DNA of 64,000 bases from Epichloe hybrida (GCA_019022495.1 JAFEKR010000001.1:2356001-2420000), one strand, 5' to 3'. Positions 34,504 through 48,540 are shown, counted from the stretch's first letter. The notes: generated by a model from the letters alone, not told the origin. Numbers and translations are program-made.

Positions 34504-35238
34504 ATGTCTTCGATTGCTGCTCAGCTTGCCCCGCGATCCTCTCTTGGACGCATTATCAATACTTCTGCTGCTCGCAGAGCCATTGTTGCAAGACCACGCA
34601 AGTTCACACAGATCCCAGCTCATCTTCGCACCAAATCCACCATGGCGGACCAGCAGATCATCTTCACCAAGGATGCTCCTCTCCGTAAGTGTTGACCCAT
34701 GGCTTATGCCTTCTCCGATTTATGTCCGATTGTACTGATAACATGCGTGCCTTAGCTGTCGGGCCTTACGTGAGTTTGAGATATACCATGACTGGAAAGC
34801 GGAGGGTGTTAGGATACCCAGGTCTGTGACTAACCACACTGCTTGCCCACAATGTAGTCTCAGGCTGTCAAAACTCCCACAGCCATCTATTGCTCCGGCC
34901 AGATCCCTCTCACAGCTGAGGGCACCATGGTCGAGGGCTCCATCGCCGATAAGACCAAGCAATGCTGCCAAAACCTCGAGGCTGTCTTGAAGGAGGCCGG
35001 CTCTTCCATTCCCAAGGTTGTCAAGTGCAACATTTTCCTCTCTGACATGGCCCATTTCGCGGTACGTGCCCTCTGCCTTACATCTTTCTAGGTAATATCT
35101 CATTGCTGACCGATGACACAGGAGATGAACTCCGTCTATGAGAAATGGTTCGCCCATAAGCCCGCTCGCAGCTGTGTTGCTGTCAAGACACTTCCCAAGA
35201 ATGTCGATGTCGAGATTGAGGCTATTGCCCTCCCTTAG
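34504..35238 (+). CDS. RidA/YjgF/Mmf1 family protein, mitochondrial
   Basis: RidA proteins hydrolyse reactive enamine/imine intermediates released by PLP enzymes; yeast Mmf1 is the mitochondrial form. Four exons, 34504-34684, 34756-34769, 34858-35061 and 35122-35238, give 171 residues. Exon 2 is only 14 nt and is needed to make KDAPLRPVGPYSQAV in frame. The N-terminal 45 residues ([17 protein letters not shown], basic, rich in Ser/Ala/Arg) look like a mitochondrial presequence, and the Met of the downstream MADQQI could start a cytosolic form. Family marks are [19 protein letters not shown] and [22 protein letters not shown], which includes the conserved Arg and the terminal Glu. Confidence 0.93.
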
Positions 35239-35516
35239 AGGACCACTCAAGAACGATGGCAGCAAGTAGATCCAATAAAAGCCAAGTCAAACTCCTATTC
35301 ATGTTCATAATTGACCGGTGATGACGTGCACCGAGAATTCGATGGCTTGAACAGTGCTCGGACACAAACTTCGATTCAGTGACTACTCTAGTCAATATCA
35401 GAATGAAACGGGAAGCATCATATTGTACGGTCATTGCATGCCCATGTAAAGACTTCATTTGCAGGAGAAGCTAGTTTATATCCCACGAGAGATTGAACAG
35501 TTCTCTGTATGTCTAT

Positions 35517-36734
35517 CTAAGAGGTCCAAATAACAACACGCCCGTCAACGCCGCTTGCTGCACTCATTGTTAGTCACCAGTGAGCTATGATGTGGAGCCC
35601 AGATTAAAATAAAATAAAAACTCACAGGTAAACTTGGTAACGCGGCCACCAGAGGACTCAAACGGACGAATTGTCGAAATTGTGTTTTGGTGAATCGTCC
35701 TCAATTGCGTATCGTCCTTGGCCTTTCCCCTCAAGTCCATTTGTTTGAACATGTTCAGCGCAGACTCTTCCCGCTGAGCGCCGGCATCACGGCCCTTCAA
35801 CTCCACCGGCCCAGCCAGTTGCCACCCCGACTCGCTTCCCTTGAAGCGGAAAGCCTCGCAATCATATCCAGCCGCGATAATCTCATCCTTACTGCTCCAC
35901 AGTAAGCTCTTAAACGGGAGCAGCTGAGTTGAGACGGTAAGAATGGCTCGTGGGGGCTGTTCTGGGCCGGTGGGATAAACCACAGTGATGCTGCTGTCGT
36001 GCGCCGCAAAGGCTAAGCTATCACCGCTGGGGGAGAAAGCAACAGAGTGAACCCATCCGGCTGAGTTATTCATGAACTCTCCGCAGACGGTGTTGAAGGG
36101 CAGTCTTTCTCCCCAGACGCCAGGATCGGGCTTAGAGTCCACCCCCTTGATGAAGCTAGAGAAGACTCGGGCGTGGGCATCGGTCGAGCCGGCGGCAAGA
36201 AGCACAGAGTTGGGGTGCCAAGCCACGCTGGTGATGGTGCTGCGAATAGGCTTCTTCAGATGCTTGGACACCCACCAGTCGTTTTCTTCTTCGAAATAGC
36301 AGACCGCAATGACGCGGTCACCGGAGCCGACGGCGAACTTCGTTTCGGAAGGAGACCAACGCACAAAGGTGGCGGCTCTGCTGATTCGGAGGAGCACGAG
36401 GGTTGGCTTGTAGCCTGTCGGGGAGGGTTCCCATACGAGAGCATTGCGGTCTGTTCCACTGTTCAGATGGACGACCATACGGACTTGAAGGGAACATGGT
36501 ACGGGACAGACCTTGGGAGCAGGTGACTATGCGACCGCTACTGGGAGCTACATCTACACTGGTGACAGTCTTATCATGGCCTTTAAGTTCGTCCTTGAGC
36601 TTAAAGTCATTGCCGACTCTACCGTATAGCTCGATAGCCGAGTCTCGAGCAACAGCGAGGGTGCTGTGGTCGGCCGAAAATGAATGGTCGGCAATTGGTT
36701 TGTGGAAGAGGTGGTGAACCTCGGGAGCAGCCAT
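35517..36734 (-). CDS. ARPC1: Arp2/3 complex subunit 1 (ARPC1, WD40)
   Basis: ARPC1 is the WD-repeat subunit of the Arp2/3 actin-nucleating complex, needed for branched actin and endocytic patches. Exons read 36734-36512, 36450-35626 and 35557-35517, with introns of 61 and 68 bp, for 362 residues (usual family length 360-385). The start MAAPEVHHLFHKPIADHSF is at 36734. WD-type repeats include LKGHDKTVTSVDVAPSSGRI, DRNALVWEP, FAVGSGDRVIAVCYFEEEND, STITSVAWHPNSVLLAAGS and GWVHSVAFSPSGDSLAFAAHD. The join TCSQ|DRNALVW uses a GTCTGT donor. The end SSGVDGRVVIWTS comes from the 41-nt last exon and closes the propeller. The gene is complete. Confidence 0.92.
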
Positions 36735-37151
36735 GGTAATGGGAATCGTGTCTGGGCGATAGGAGTAGCTCTCTACTATCGCAAGTGGTTGGGAAGAAAT
36801 GAGGATTGTAGAATGCTTACCGTTGGCACAGCAAGATGGATGGCGGGGGTTTCTAGGCACGTATGTATGTGTACATACATACGGAGAACCCGCTCCGCCA
36901 CTCCAAAATTGCTCCAATGGGTGGAGCCCCCCACCCCCTTAAGCAGCTGCTCGCATGCCACCGCAACATCGCGAGGCTGGTTATCGAAAATCTCCATTCA
37001 CCAATTGTGCTGGTACCGCTCCCCACAAACCACAAACCTCTTCGCCCGACCAACGCTCCCACGCAGACGGTTCCGCGAGAGCCACTACTGATAGTTATAC
37101 CATATCTAAATTGCAGTATATCCTCTTATACGGTTGGATCGATTGACCGCC
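36735..37151. other. divergent promoter between ARPC1 and the U2B''-like gene
   Basis: A short palindromic GTATGTATGTGTACATACATAC stretch sits near 36859-36881. No gene is visible. Confidence 0.5.
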
Positions 37152-37859
37152 ATGACAACGGTAGTTCCCTCACGCGGCCTTGCGCCTAATTCTTCGCTGC
37201 CCGCCAAAGTTCAACCAATTCCTCCGAACCAAACGTAAGCAGCAGCCCTGTTGACACCCGGGAAAAAACTATCTGACACCAACAGGTTATATGTCACGAA
37301 TCTCCCGTCATCGAAAATCCAAAAGGCTGATCTCCGAACGGCGCTGTACATGCTCTTTTCAACATATGGACCCGTTTTGGATATCGTCGCTCTGAAAACC
37401 ATGAAAATGCGCGGCCAGGCACATGTTGTATATCGGGACGTACAAACAGCGACGCAGGCTATGAGATCCCTGGATGGACAAGAATTTCTGGGACGAAAGC
37501 TCGTGAGTGTTTGCCAGTTCATCTACTGACATATCCTGTTGTTGTTAACGAGCATGTTCCGCACGTAGAAAATACAGTATGCCAAGTCAAAATCTCATTT
37601 CGTCGCCAAACTTGATGGAACATTCAAGATGCCAAACGCCTCGGGGGCTGCTATTGTTGAACAAACATCACTTCAGCAGAGCATTTTCAACGCTCCAACT
37701 TCAGGGACTGCACCATCCAAGCCACCTACAGCTGCCGACCAGGTTATGAAAGATGCAGGTACACCCGACAGCCGAGGTCAGAAACGAACACGGGACGAGG
37801 AAGAAGATGAGGATAGCGAGGGCGATGTGGCTATGGAAGAAGACAGCGATGATGAATGA
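37152..37859 (+). CDS. U2B''/U1A-family snRNP protein (single RRM)
   Basis: Proteins of this family bind stem-loops of U1 or U2 snRNA in the spliceosome. Exons read 37152-37234, 37286-37502 and 37569-37859, for 196 residues. The N-terminal leader is followed by an RRM with RNP2 LYVTNL and RNP1 RGQAHVVY, then DGQEFLGRKLKIQYAKSKS, which closely follows the U1A/U2B'' pattern. The second RRM found in animal U2B'' is not present. Instead there is a low-complexity linker (QSIFNAP) and a Glu/Asp tail after KRTRDEEEDED, as seen in other filamentous fungi. Whether it serves U1, U2 or both cannot be read. Its stop lies 75 bp from the stop of convergent ATG10. Confidence 0.88.
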
Positions 37860-37934
37860 GCGCCATTTGAAATCGGTCGACATCGTTGTGTTCTGGCACC
37901 CCGGCGACGTTTTCCAACCATGATACCCAGGGCG

Positions 37935-38750
37935 TCATTGAATTGCCATTTCTTTGGGTACCCACAGGCCGACACATCCTCCTACTAAACCCAGCCAAGC
38001 CATCAAATAGTCCTTGCGGCTGCAACTGAAGTCCGTCATTGCGTCTCCCAGCAGGCAAGGATGAACGAAGAACGACGGCAGTCCTGTCAGGGGATGATGC
38101 TGCAAGCAATGCCTTGAGTACGACTTGTTCAAGAAAATGCAGGTGGGTACACTCACATCTGCCGAGATTCCGCCAATTCCCCCCATTCCGCGGAGACCTT
38201 CCTTGTACTCGTCGGGAACCAGACGACGAAACACCGTGTCTATATTGAAGGCTGGCTCATCTCGAGGGAGGCCATGTATGCTGAACCAAAGGCATGGAAC
38301 TCTGTAAGTGGGGTGAAGATGAATTTCATAAGCCACGAATCCCGTCTCGTGGGGTTGAGGCGTCACGATGGCGGCCTAGAAGCCATGTGAGAATAGGATA
38401 CTCTGAAATAGGACAATACCTCACATGATTCGTACCCTGTCTGACTCTTCTGCATCAACCATTTCGCCATCCTCAGGAGGAATGGAATCATCTGTTTGTC
38501 GCCCAGATATCGAAAAACTGGTCAAGTCCAAGTCCAGATCCTCTTTTGTCTCCAGCGTTCGAATGATCTGGACATACGTAGAGTAGCACCCACCATCCGC
38601 AGAAAATGATACATCTAGCGCTGTGCGAACCCTGAGTTTCCAGTGTTTCCTCACAGGACCCAGAGTAGCACGACAGTATTTGCTGTCGAGATGATGACAA
38701 ACTTCAGCAAACTCATTCGGGTCAAGAAATGGGTAATTTTTAAAGTCCAT
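37935..38750 (-). CDS. ATG10: autophagy E2-like enzyme Atg10
   Basis: Atg10 conjugates Atg12 to Atg5 during autophagosome formation. Exons read 38750-38436, 38375-38157 and 38099-37935, separated by 60- and 57-bp introns, for 232 residues. Family marks lie in the C-terminal half: HPTYRVPCLWFSIHG, and HHPLTGLPSFFVHPC, whose Cys is the likely thioester-forming residue. WLGLVGGCVGLWVPKEMA follows. The 57-bp intron is a multiple of three, and reading through it leaves the frame open, so retention would insert 19 residues before the active-site region. The N-terminal half (MDFKNYPFLDPNEFAEVCHH) is less conserved, which is normal for Atg10. Confidence 0.9.
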
Positions 38751-39235
38751 GATGCTTTAGTTGCGCTAAATACGTGTTTTCTTGGCGGAGGCAGAGCGGA
38801 CGTTCTGCATGTGATGCAATGTAGATATATTTCAAAGCCGTAACAGTCGTATGTGCTCAGAATGCATGATTGCTGCTTTGAGGACAAAATGATTTACAGC
38901 AAAACATCAAAACATCAAAACATGATGAAAGAGAGAGTTGTTGAAACCAGAGATTGTGTCTGATTGAAGAAGGGTGGAGCTGGTTTGCCGTTGGTGGCAG
39001 GGAGGCGGGTGGGTAATAGTCTGCAATATTAAGTGGTGGCAACAAGTGGTGGCGGTCATGTCCCACGCCAGAGCAGCCATGCCCAGTCGCCATGCATGTC
39101 CTTTTCCTATTAGGGGGTATCACCGAACTTCATTTAGAACGTGCGTTTTTTGCCTTGGGCACGGCATCATTGCACAGCCAGAGCTGAAGAATTATCGACA
39201 ATAGTGCTGATTCGCGATATGCAGCTGCCGGCCCG
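38751..39235. other. divergent promoter between ATG10 and the GH47 gene
   Basis: Short direct repeats of AAAACATC occur near 38901-38921. No gene is visible. Confidence 0.5.
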
Positions 39236-41479
<2,244 letters not shown>

Positions 41480-42790
41480 AGAGGAGGGCTGCATTGGGGG
41501 GTAATTTGCGTCCAAGACGAACTTTGAACGGTCAGAGAAATGCCATCTCGATCATGTCTTTCTAGTACTGTACAGATCACTTGCAATGCGGCGTCGTCTT
41601 GTTTTTTTTTTGTATAGGGAGATGATGGATAGAGGAAATCATCACTGGCGAGACATGGCGCCAGCATGCTGAACGATACGATACTCTTGTTTTTGTTTCT
41701 CACGGCTCATGATGCTCAGACTCTGATGCCAGCACGAAGCCGTCTATTGTACGATCCATGGCGTATGTATGTACATAGGGGCCGTTGCGAAGTGGCGTGG
41801 GCAGGAACTTTATTGTTAGAGGAAGAACTGGGGTCCCACAGGTCCCACAGGTCCCACAACAAGAACAATGTCATGGGGCCGCTTTGGTCCAATGGCAAGG
41901 CCACTTTGTGTGTTGCGCTCGGGACCAGCCCGTTCCGCAAATCGCCCGTTGATTTGACTTTATCAACGCTAAAAAGCAATGACCATAGACAGTATACGGA
42001 TTATAATATGTAATAAATAATACTAGTTCGCCAGTGGCGTTGGCGTCCAGAGTGGCATCCCGACCACCGATCTGGACTATCTCATCTGCAGAAAGACCAG
42101 AAAGACCAGAAAGACCCGGAGAGAGCGAGTTTGGTCGGTCCACACACACACACTTTCATCCAATCCTGGTTCTTGGGCCTTGGCACATTGCTAATAATGC
42201 CTTGCCGATACGGATTTTACCATATCTGCCTGTTGACCTTGTTGACGCCAACAAACCATGTACATGTAAGCGCCTGCACGGATCAATCGGGTCATGTCGG
42301 CTGCCCGCCTTTCTTCAAAAAAACACCACCGCCAACACATCGCATCTGCAACGGCCATCGCTTGCACAAAAAAATAAATTAAAATAAAAAGTTCGCCGCA
42401 TTTGCGATTCTTCGCACGTAGATGTCCTGGTCACGACGTACAGCGTTGCTCTACACGGCATCGAACCCAGGCTGCCTACCTTCCACTTGACGAACAAGGT
42501 GTAATGAATGGTCTTCGAGCACACCTGGCCTCATCCTCATTGACACGGAGTCGAACCCGAAGCAGGAACCTAGCTTGTGACAGACAGTCTAGACTAGGGA
42601 CTTGACTTCTCTCAAGCCTCGATAGTGACCGTCTCTTTTGCAGCGTCACACCTACGTCCAAATATATCTTGCTCGACCGTCCGGTAGTGACGTACGTGTT
42701 TGTCTATATCTGACAGCTCGTCTTCAGACCGGAGGCCATCCTCTGGGCTCGGATCATCACTTGATCTGAGCTTGGCCCTTCCCTTCAGAA
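41480..42790. other. intergenic region before the amino-acid permease
   Basis: Holds short runs of GGTCCCACA (near 41832-41858) and AGAAAGACC (near 42090-42114). Two related 20-nt stretches resembling the reverse complement of a tRNA B box occur at 42453-42475 and 42543-42565. I cannot fold either into a tRNA. No gene is seen. Confidence 0.5.
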
Positions 42791-44885
42791 ATGGCGTCGC
42801 CGCGAGACGTCGAGCTCAGCAACTTCAAAGGCAAAGAAGATTCCTTCACACATGGCAGTTCCTACAGCATGCGGGAACCCGACTACTACGACGAGCGGAC
42901 GCCGCGCCGCATACAACGCTTCATCGACAGCTTCAAGCGGGACGAGAACTTGTCTTTCTTCCCGAGCGATCATCTCAGCCAGGTGAACAGCCGCACTAGC
43001 CAGCGACGCCATGGATCCCATTACTACGACTTACACATGGCCGCGCTGGAGTCTGCCAATACCGGCCTGGCTCGGAAGCTGAAGGGGAGACACTTGCAAA
43101 TGATTGCCATAGGCGGCTCGATAGGTACGTCCCTCGCTTGTGCTTCAGGACAAGTCGATGCACAAGATGGCTTCATTCTGACTCGTGTGCTGTCTGCAGG
43201 CACTGGTCTTTTCGTAGCCTCGGGAAAGGCTCTACACTCCGGAGGGCCGGCATCATTGCTCATCGCGTTCAGCATTGTTGGACTCATGTTGTATTGTACC
43301 TGTCAGGCCTTGGGCGAATTGGCCGTCTTATTTCCAATCGCTGGATCTTTTTCGTCCTGGGCGACCCGGTTTCTCGATCCGTCTTGGGGATTTGCCATGG
43401 GATGGAAGTGAGTGTCACCCCTTCCCTCTTCCCTCTCCCTCCTTTTCTCATTCTCATACCATGACCATAAGTAATGTGCTAATTTGCCTGCTCCCCTTCC
43501 CCCATAGCTACGCCTTGCAATGGCTTACAGTCCTGCCCCTCGAGATCATTGCTGCATCTTTGACAATTAGCTACTGGGGAGAAACGCTGCCCAAAGCCGT
43601 CTTCGTCAGCATCTTCCTCAGCATAATCCTTCTCATTAACCTATTCGGTGTCAAGGCCTACGGCGAAGCTGAGTTTACATTTTCCATCATCAAGGTCATT
43701 GCCGTTATCGGTTTCATGTACGTTTGGCTCCTTCCCTCATCATCTCCCCGTCCCGTTTCCCTTGAAGATTCTGTCCATGCATGTGAAATGAGTCATGGAC
43801 GCTGACATGTAGCTCTTCGCAGTCTGCTCGGCATTGTACTCAACTGTGGCGGAACACCAGACCGTGGGTACATCGGCGGTGAATACTGGTCAGACCCTGG
43901 CGCCTTTAACAACGGCTTCAGGGGCCTTTGCAGTGTATTCGTCACCGCAGCCTTCTCCTTCACAGGCACAGAGCTCGTCGGCCTGGCGGCTGCGGAGACG
44001 GCCAACCCGCGCAAATCCTTACCCACCGCCATTAAGCAGGTGTTCTGGAGAATCACCCTCTTCTACATCGTCGCTCTCACCCTCGTCGGGCTCCTAGTTC
44101 CATACGACGACCCCCGACTCATTGATGGCGAAAACAGATCCGACGCCAAGGCCTCCCCCTTTGTCATTGCCATCGAGGAAGCCGGTATCGAGGTCCTCCC
44201 ATCCGTCATGAACGCCGTCATCCTCATCGCCGTCTTGTCCGTCGGCAACTCGGCCGTGTTCGGATCCTCCCGAACGCTGGCAGCCCTCGCCAACCTCAGC
44301 CAAGCTCCCAAATTCCTGGGCTACGTGGACAGACGCGGCCGACCCCTTATAGCCATCCTCGTCGCCGCGCTGCTGGGCGTCCTCTCCTTCCTCGCCGATC
44401 TCAAAGAGCAGGGCATCGTCCTAGACTGGCTGCTCGCCATATCCGGCCTCTCCACAGTCTTCACCTGGACATCCATCTGCCTCTGCCACATTCGCTTCCG
44501 CCGCGCCTGGGCAGCCCGTGGCCGGAGCCTCGACAAAATGGCATACACCAGCCAAGTTGGCGTCCTGGGATCCTACGTCGGCCTCACGCTCAACACCCTC
44601 ATCCTCGTGGCGCAGTTCTGGGTCGGCGCCTTCCCCATAGGATGGCAGGAAATGGAACCGTCTCGCGTGACGCAAAACTTCTTCCTTAAATTCATGGGCG
44701 TCCCCATCATCTTCGCCTTTTACATCTGCCACAAGGCCTTTTACCGCACGCGCTTCGTCAAGATCCGCGACATGGACGTCGATACCGGCCGGAGAGATTT
44801 CAATCTCCCCATTTTGGTGGCGCAGGAGGAGGAGGAGCGAGCGACGTGGCCCAGGTGGAAGAGGTTCTACAAGTTCCTGTGTTGA
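42791..44885 (+). CDS. amino-acid permease (AAT/YAT family)
   Basis: This is a plasma-membrane proton symporter for amino acids with about 12 helices. Exons read 42791-43124, 43200-43407, 43508-43717 and 43823-44885, for 604 residues. The cytosolic N-terminus has an LKGRHLQMIAIGGSIGTGLF motif, the signature opening of the family, split by intron 1. Later marks are QALGELAVLFPIAGSF, FSIIKVIAVIGF, DRGYIGGEYWSDPGAFNNGF and SFTGTELVGLAAAE with NPRKSLP. NSAVFGSSRTLAALA and the Trp-rich end are also as expected. The pattern is closest to general or proline-type permeases such as Gap1, Put4 or Trichoderma INDA1. Substrate range cannot be told from sequence. Confidence 0.93.
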
Positions 44886-46123
44886 TGACACGTCTACTAT
44901 AGATTTTTTTTTCAGAGATAAAATAGACGACTTGGTTTTCTCTTTCCCCCCTTCTGACGTTCGTTGCTTTGTCGTTTGTCTCTCAAGGTCAGATTGCTCC
45001 AAGCGAGGACTGTTTCCCCCCCCCCCCCCCAACCACACGAGCCTCGTCGAGTTCCCACGTACGTGAACAACATGCCATGCCAATCGTTCAAATGCCTATT
45101 TCAATCAATTGCAAGGCATCCAAGAATGCGCCCAATCTGCTCTACCCCCCCCCAGCCCAAGCTCCATTTTCCGCAGAAGCGCCATCCACCCGACGAACCT
45201 CTGCGTCAGACCTAGACGTCGGACTCGTCGTCTATCCGTTCACAAATCACTTGAGTCCCGCGCAGCCTTGCCCCGGGATGCTGTCCGGTATCCTTAGCTT
45301 GATGACCGACAGAATCACAATGTACATCGTTTCATGGACGACACCTTGCAAGAACAATGATGCCATGTGCTCAGTGGGACACTCCCCCCCTCTCCTTTTC
45401 ATTTCTTCGATATACCACAATGTTTGTTTATTCTTAAATTTTTAAATTTCAAATTGTTCTGGGGTGGATTGAAATTAGAGACTTAACCGATAATCAATGT
45501 TGTGGCGCTGGACTCTCAACGACATCTCAAAACAGCCCGTGAATCAGTCTGACGCTTCCTTTGACCGCGGCGACTGCTACCTTGTTGCAGCCCTGCTTTG
45601 ATGGCTGAAATGGCCAAGGTGTCCATCACGATAAAGTGTATAAAGGGTTTTATGACCTCGGTAGAGTCTGGAATGTCGTATCAGTTGTGCTCGCTGCCAA
45701 TCAAATGACAAGCAAAAAGTGCTGGTCCTCATCGTCGTAGCTGGCTATCACGAATATCGTGTACACGTCAAGGGGACACCTGAAATTAGATGTACAGGAC
45801 CAACAACAAATATCGATTGACTCACTTTGCTACAGACTTGAGCACGTCCAACCTTGTGGCGCATAAATACAATATAGAAGAAAAAAGGTCACTGTTGTAG
45901 TAAAAAAAACAGCTCTCGTGAATCATGAGCCGTGTAGGCATACAAAGTCGTCAATGGTTGCACAACAGCCCTCGCACAACCTTTGCAACCAGAGGTTTAA
46001 TCATCTCGGTCCATCACCCATTCCAAAACTCATCTGTGCCTGTCGTCTGTTTCAAGCATCTGACATGTTATCAAATCGTGTCCACGGATGGCAGCCGGGT
46101 ATCTCCCTTTTTGTTGTTTTTTT
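44886..46123. other. convergent intergenic region
   Basis: Contains C homopolymers near 45017-45030 and 45146-45154, a strongly A+T-rich patch near 45418-45455, and no gene that I can support. Confidence 0.5.
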
Positions 46124-47868
46124 TCAAAAGTCCCAAAAGCTCTTTTGAGCAGCGGAAGGGTTCGTCTTTCGTGATGTGGGCTTGGGGGACTCATCCTCGG
46201 TAGGACCGTATAGCCAGTCGCGGTTCGTACCCTTGCGCCCACCCATACCGTCACCAGCAATGTTAATCTTGTTGTCCTCCAGGAATTTGGCTTCGCCGTG
46301 CTGTTGGTTCTCCTTCTGGTTCTCCTTCTGGTTCTCCTTCTGGTTCTTTGGTGACTGATCGTAGGAGGACCAATTGGCATCCATCTGCCTAACAGCCTTC
46401 ATGCGGCCCTCGGCGACGTACGACGATGTGGGAGCAGGCGACTCGTCAGCCATGGCGAAGTGAGGGTCAAAATCCTTGCCGCGACCGCCCAGGTTGGTGA
46501 TATTTCCAAGAGCACGCTGAGAATCAGGAGCGGCAAGCTCGCGGTCAAACAGTTTGTTCTTGTACAGGCCCATATTCTCGTTTTGCATGGATCCTCGTGG
46601 GCGAGTGTTGGCACGATCCTGATGCGGCAGCCGCTCGCCGTCGTCTTGGAGCTCAAAATGGGTTTCCGCATCTCGTCGGCCCTTGCGAGCATGCTGAGTC
46701 GGGTCCGAGTCCTCCTCCATGTTGCTTGCCTCGGTATCCCAGTGACGAACATCCTGAGCTCGGTAGTGCTTGGTGGGCAAAGGCTTGCTGGGGGTGCTGA
46801 AATCCTGGAAGTCCCACTGGCTATCATGCTTTGATTTCGGTCGGTTCTCAAACGCTACACCTGGTTTGGGCCTGTCTTGAGGATCGGATCCATCAGCAAA
46901 GTCGAAATGGTTGTACTTTTGGGGGTTAGGGCGAATGAAGTTGTTCTTCGTCCTCGGCACCTCGTCTTCCTCGACGTGCTCCTGGCCCTCGAAGATGCGC
47001 ATAGGCTGAACGTTCTTGCCCTGGCCACCTTTGCTCGGTGATGATGATCGGTGACGATTGTGTCCGCCCTCGTAGTGTTCACCGGAAGGATCGTCACCCA
47101 GCACGTCCGCAAAAGAGCGCTCTCCGCGACGATGTTTGCCTCCATAAGGCGAGACAACGGCTTCGTTCTGAGCGGACTCGAGCTCCTCTCGGTTGCCGAA
47201 TAGCTGAAGGGAAGCATGGGGATCGCGCATGGCATTGCTCGAGCTGCCGCGAGTTCGGACAACAATATCGTTGTGACTCTCGGATTTGCTGTGGAGTACA
47301 CCGGTGGACTTGAGGCAAGATTGAATCAGCGTGAGCTGCTCTCGGCTATCCCTGATGGGCCAGTTACGGCCAGTCTTTCCAATGATGTCCAATTGCTTGA
47401 GCAGAGAGCCCTGGTCCCATTGCTGGCGAATCTGCAAAATCTTGCCTGCCTCGTCGAAAGTTACCATGTGAATCTGCGTGATTGATTGATTAGCACTGTG
47501 ACGCCTCTAGCGGTGTCGATTTGGATTAGTTGGTGGCCGACTTGGCAGACCACAGCAGCACTCACAATTGACAGATACGCGACGCGATCAGAGAGGAAGT
47601 TATCATCCAGACCAGGCAGGTAAGTACCACCACTGGTCTGGAACTCGAGGGCGGTGTCAATTTCGGCAGCAATGGCGGACTGGCCATCGACGAGGTTCAA
47701 GAATTCTTGCTTCTTGGTTTTGACCTGCTTCTGGAGAGTGTTGAGATGCTTGATTATCTCGGTGGGACCATAGATGGACGTCGTGGTGGTGACATAGTGT
47801 AGGGATGCCTTCTCAGCCAGGAACGAGGAGCTGGGCGAGGCCAGGAATTGTTTGTACACGGAAGCCAT
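46124..47868 (-). CDS. NTF2-like domain protein with disordered C-terminal region
   Basis: The N-terminal 150 residues match a fungal NTF2-like fold: MASVYKQFLASPSSSFLAEK, then FLNLVDGQSAIAAEIDTALE, then HMVTFDEAGKILQIRQQWDQ and TGRNWPIRD. Two exons, 47868-47566 and 47473-46124, flank a 92-bp intron and give 550 residues. The remaining 400 residues are hydrophilic and probably disordered. They carry motifs such as NHFDFADG, HFELQDDGE, DPHFAMADESP and SFWDF, repeated variants on an (N/H)F(D/E)(F/L)xD theme that could be short linear binding sites. A KENQ repeat is coded by a 12-bp tandem repeat. NTF2-like domains serve in nuclear transport and mRNP binding, but the role of this family is not known to me. 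Confidence 0.85.
46306..46341. repeat. in-frame 12-bp tandem repeat, three copies, coding for KENQ
   Basis: GGTTCTCCTTCT occurs at 46306, 46318 and 46330, giving three KENQ units on the minus strand in the disordered tail of the NTF2-like protein. Confidence 0.95.
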
Positions 47869-48001
47869 GGTGTTGGTCGCGCAGACAGACAGACACCTGG
47901 TAGGATTTTCGTCAATGGTATTGCAAAGGCGAAAAGGCGGACAGGCGGACAGTCGAACAGGGCCTGCGGAGGAGCGCAGCCGACTTTTGTTTGTTTGTTG
48001 T

Positions 48002-48034
48002 TCTGGTCTGGTCTGGTCTGGTCTGATCTGGTCT
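48002..48034. repeat. pentanucleotide repeat, unit GTCTG
   Basis: About six units, one interrupted by A. Confidence 0.9.
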
Positions 48035-48078
48035 TGTTGTCTGGCTGGCCTGGCGAGCGAGGGGCAGCCGCAGAGATG

Positions 48079-48122
48079 GGCTGGGGTGGGCGCTGGGGTG
48101 GGCGCTGGGGTGGGCGCTGGGG
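48079..48122. repeat. 12-bp tandem repeat, unit CGCTGGGGTGGG
   Basis: Three full units and a partial one, G-rich on the plus strand; regularly spaced G runs make a quadruplex conceivable. Confidence 0.9.
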
Positions 48123-48511
48123 TCTGTTTCCACTTGCTTCGGTCCGGTCAATGCTTGTACGGATCCGTAAGCAAGCAAGTAATTAAGTGGCAGCTGCGGA
48201 GTGCTTCAGGCGAAAGGAAAGACGCTCAACACAAAAGAGGTCGGAAGACTACTAAGCGTGAGCAGGCCAAGAAGCAAGATTTGGTTGAAGAGAGCGTGTC
48301 AGCGGGACGATGAAGGGGGGGTCCGCCAAAAGGGAAAAAGAAACGATCAAAAAATAGAAAATGACTACTAAGACCGCTTGGCCATTGTTTGCCTGTCTGT
48401 CCGGTGAATATTGAACCAAGTGAGGAGTTCGCCAAATGAAAGGATGGTCCTGGGGCGGCAAGGGGACAGGGACCAGGCAAGTGGGAGGCAAGTGGGAGAG
48501 GCAAGCGCAGG

Positions 48512-48540
48512 GCAGGCAGGGCAGGCAGGGCAGGCAGGGG
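48512..48540. repeat. 9-bp tandem repeat, unit GCAGGCAGG, three copies
   Basis: Units start at 48512, 48521 and 48530. Confidence 0.9.

Noticed and set aside
41878..41950. A-box-like sequence (TGGTCCAATGGC) suggesting a tRNA
   Set aside because: No B box at the right distance and no acceptor stem can be paired.
46306..46341. Regular repeats resembling a CRISPR array
   Set aside because: Units are 12 bp, directly adjacent, in frame and coding; this is a simple coding tandem repeat in a eukaryotic gene.
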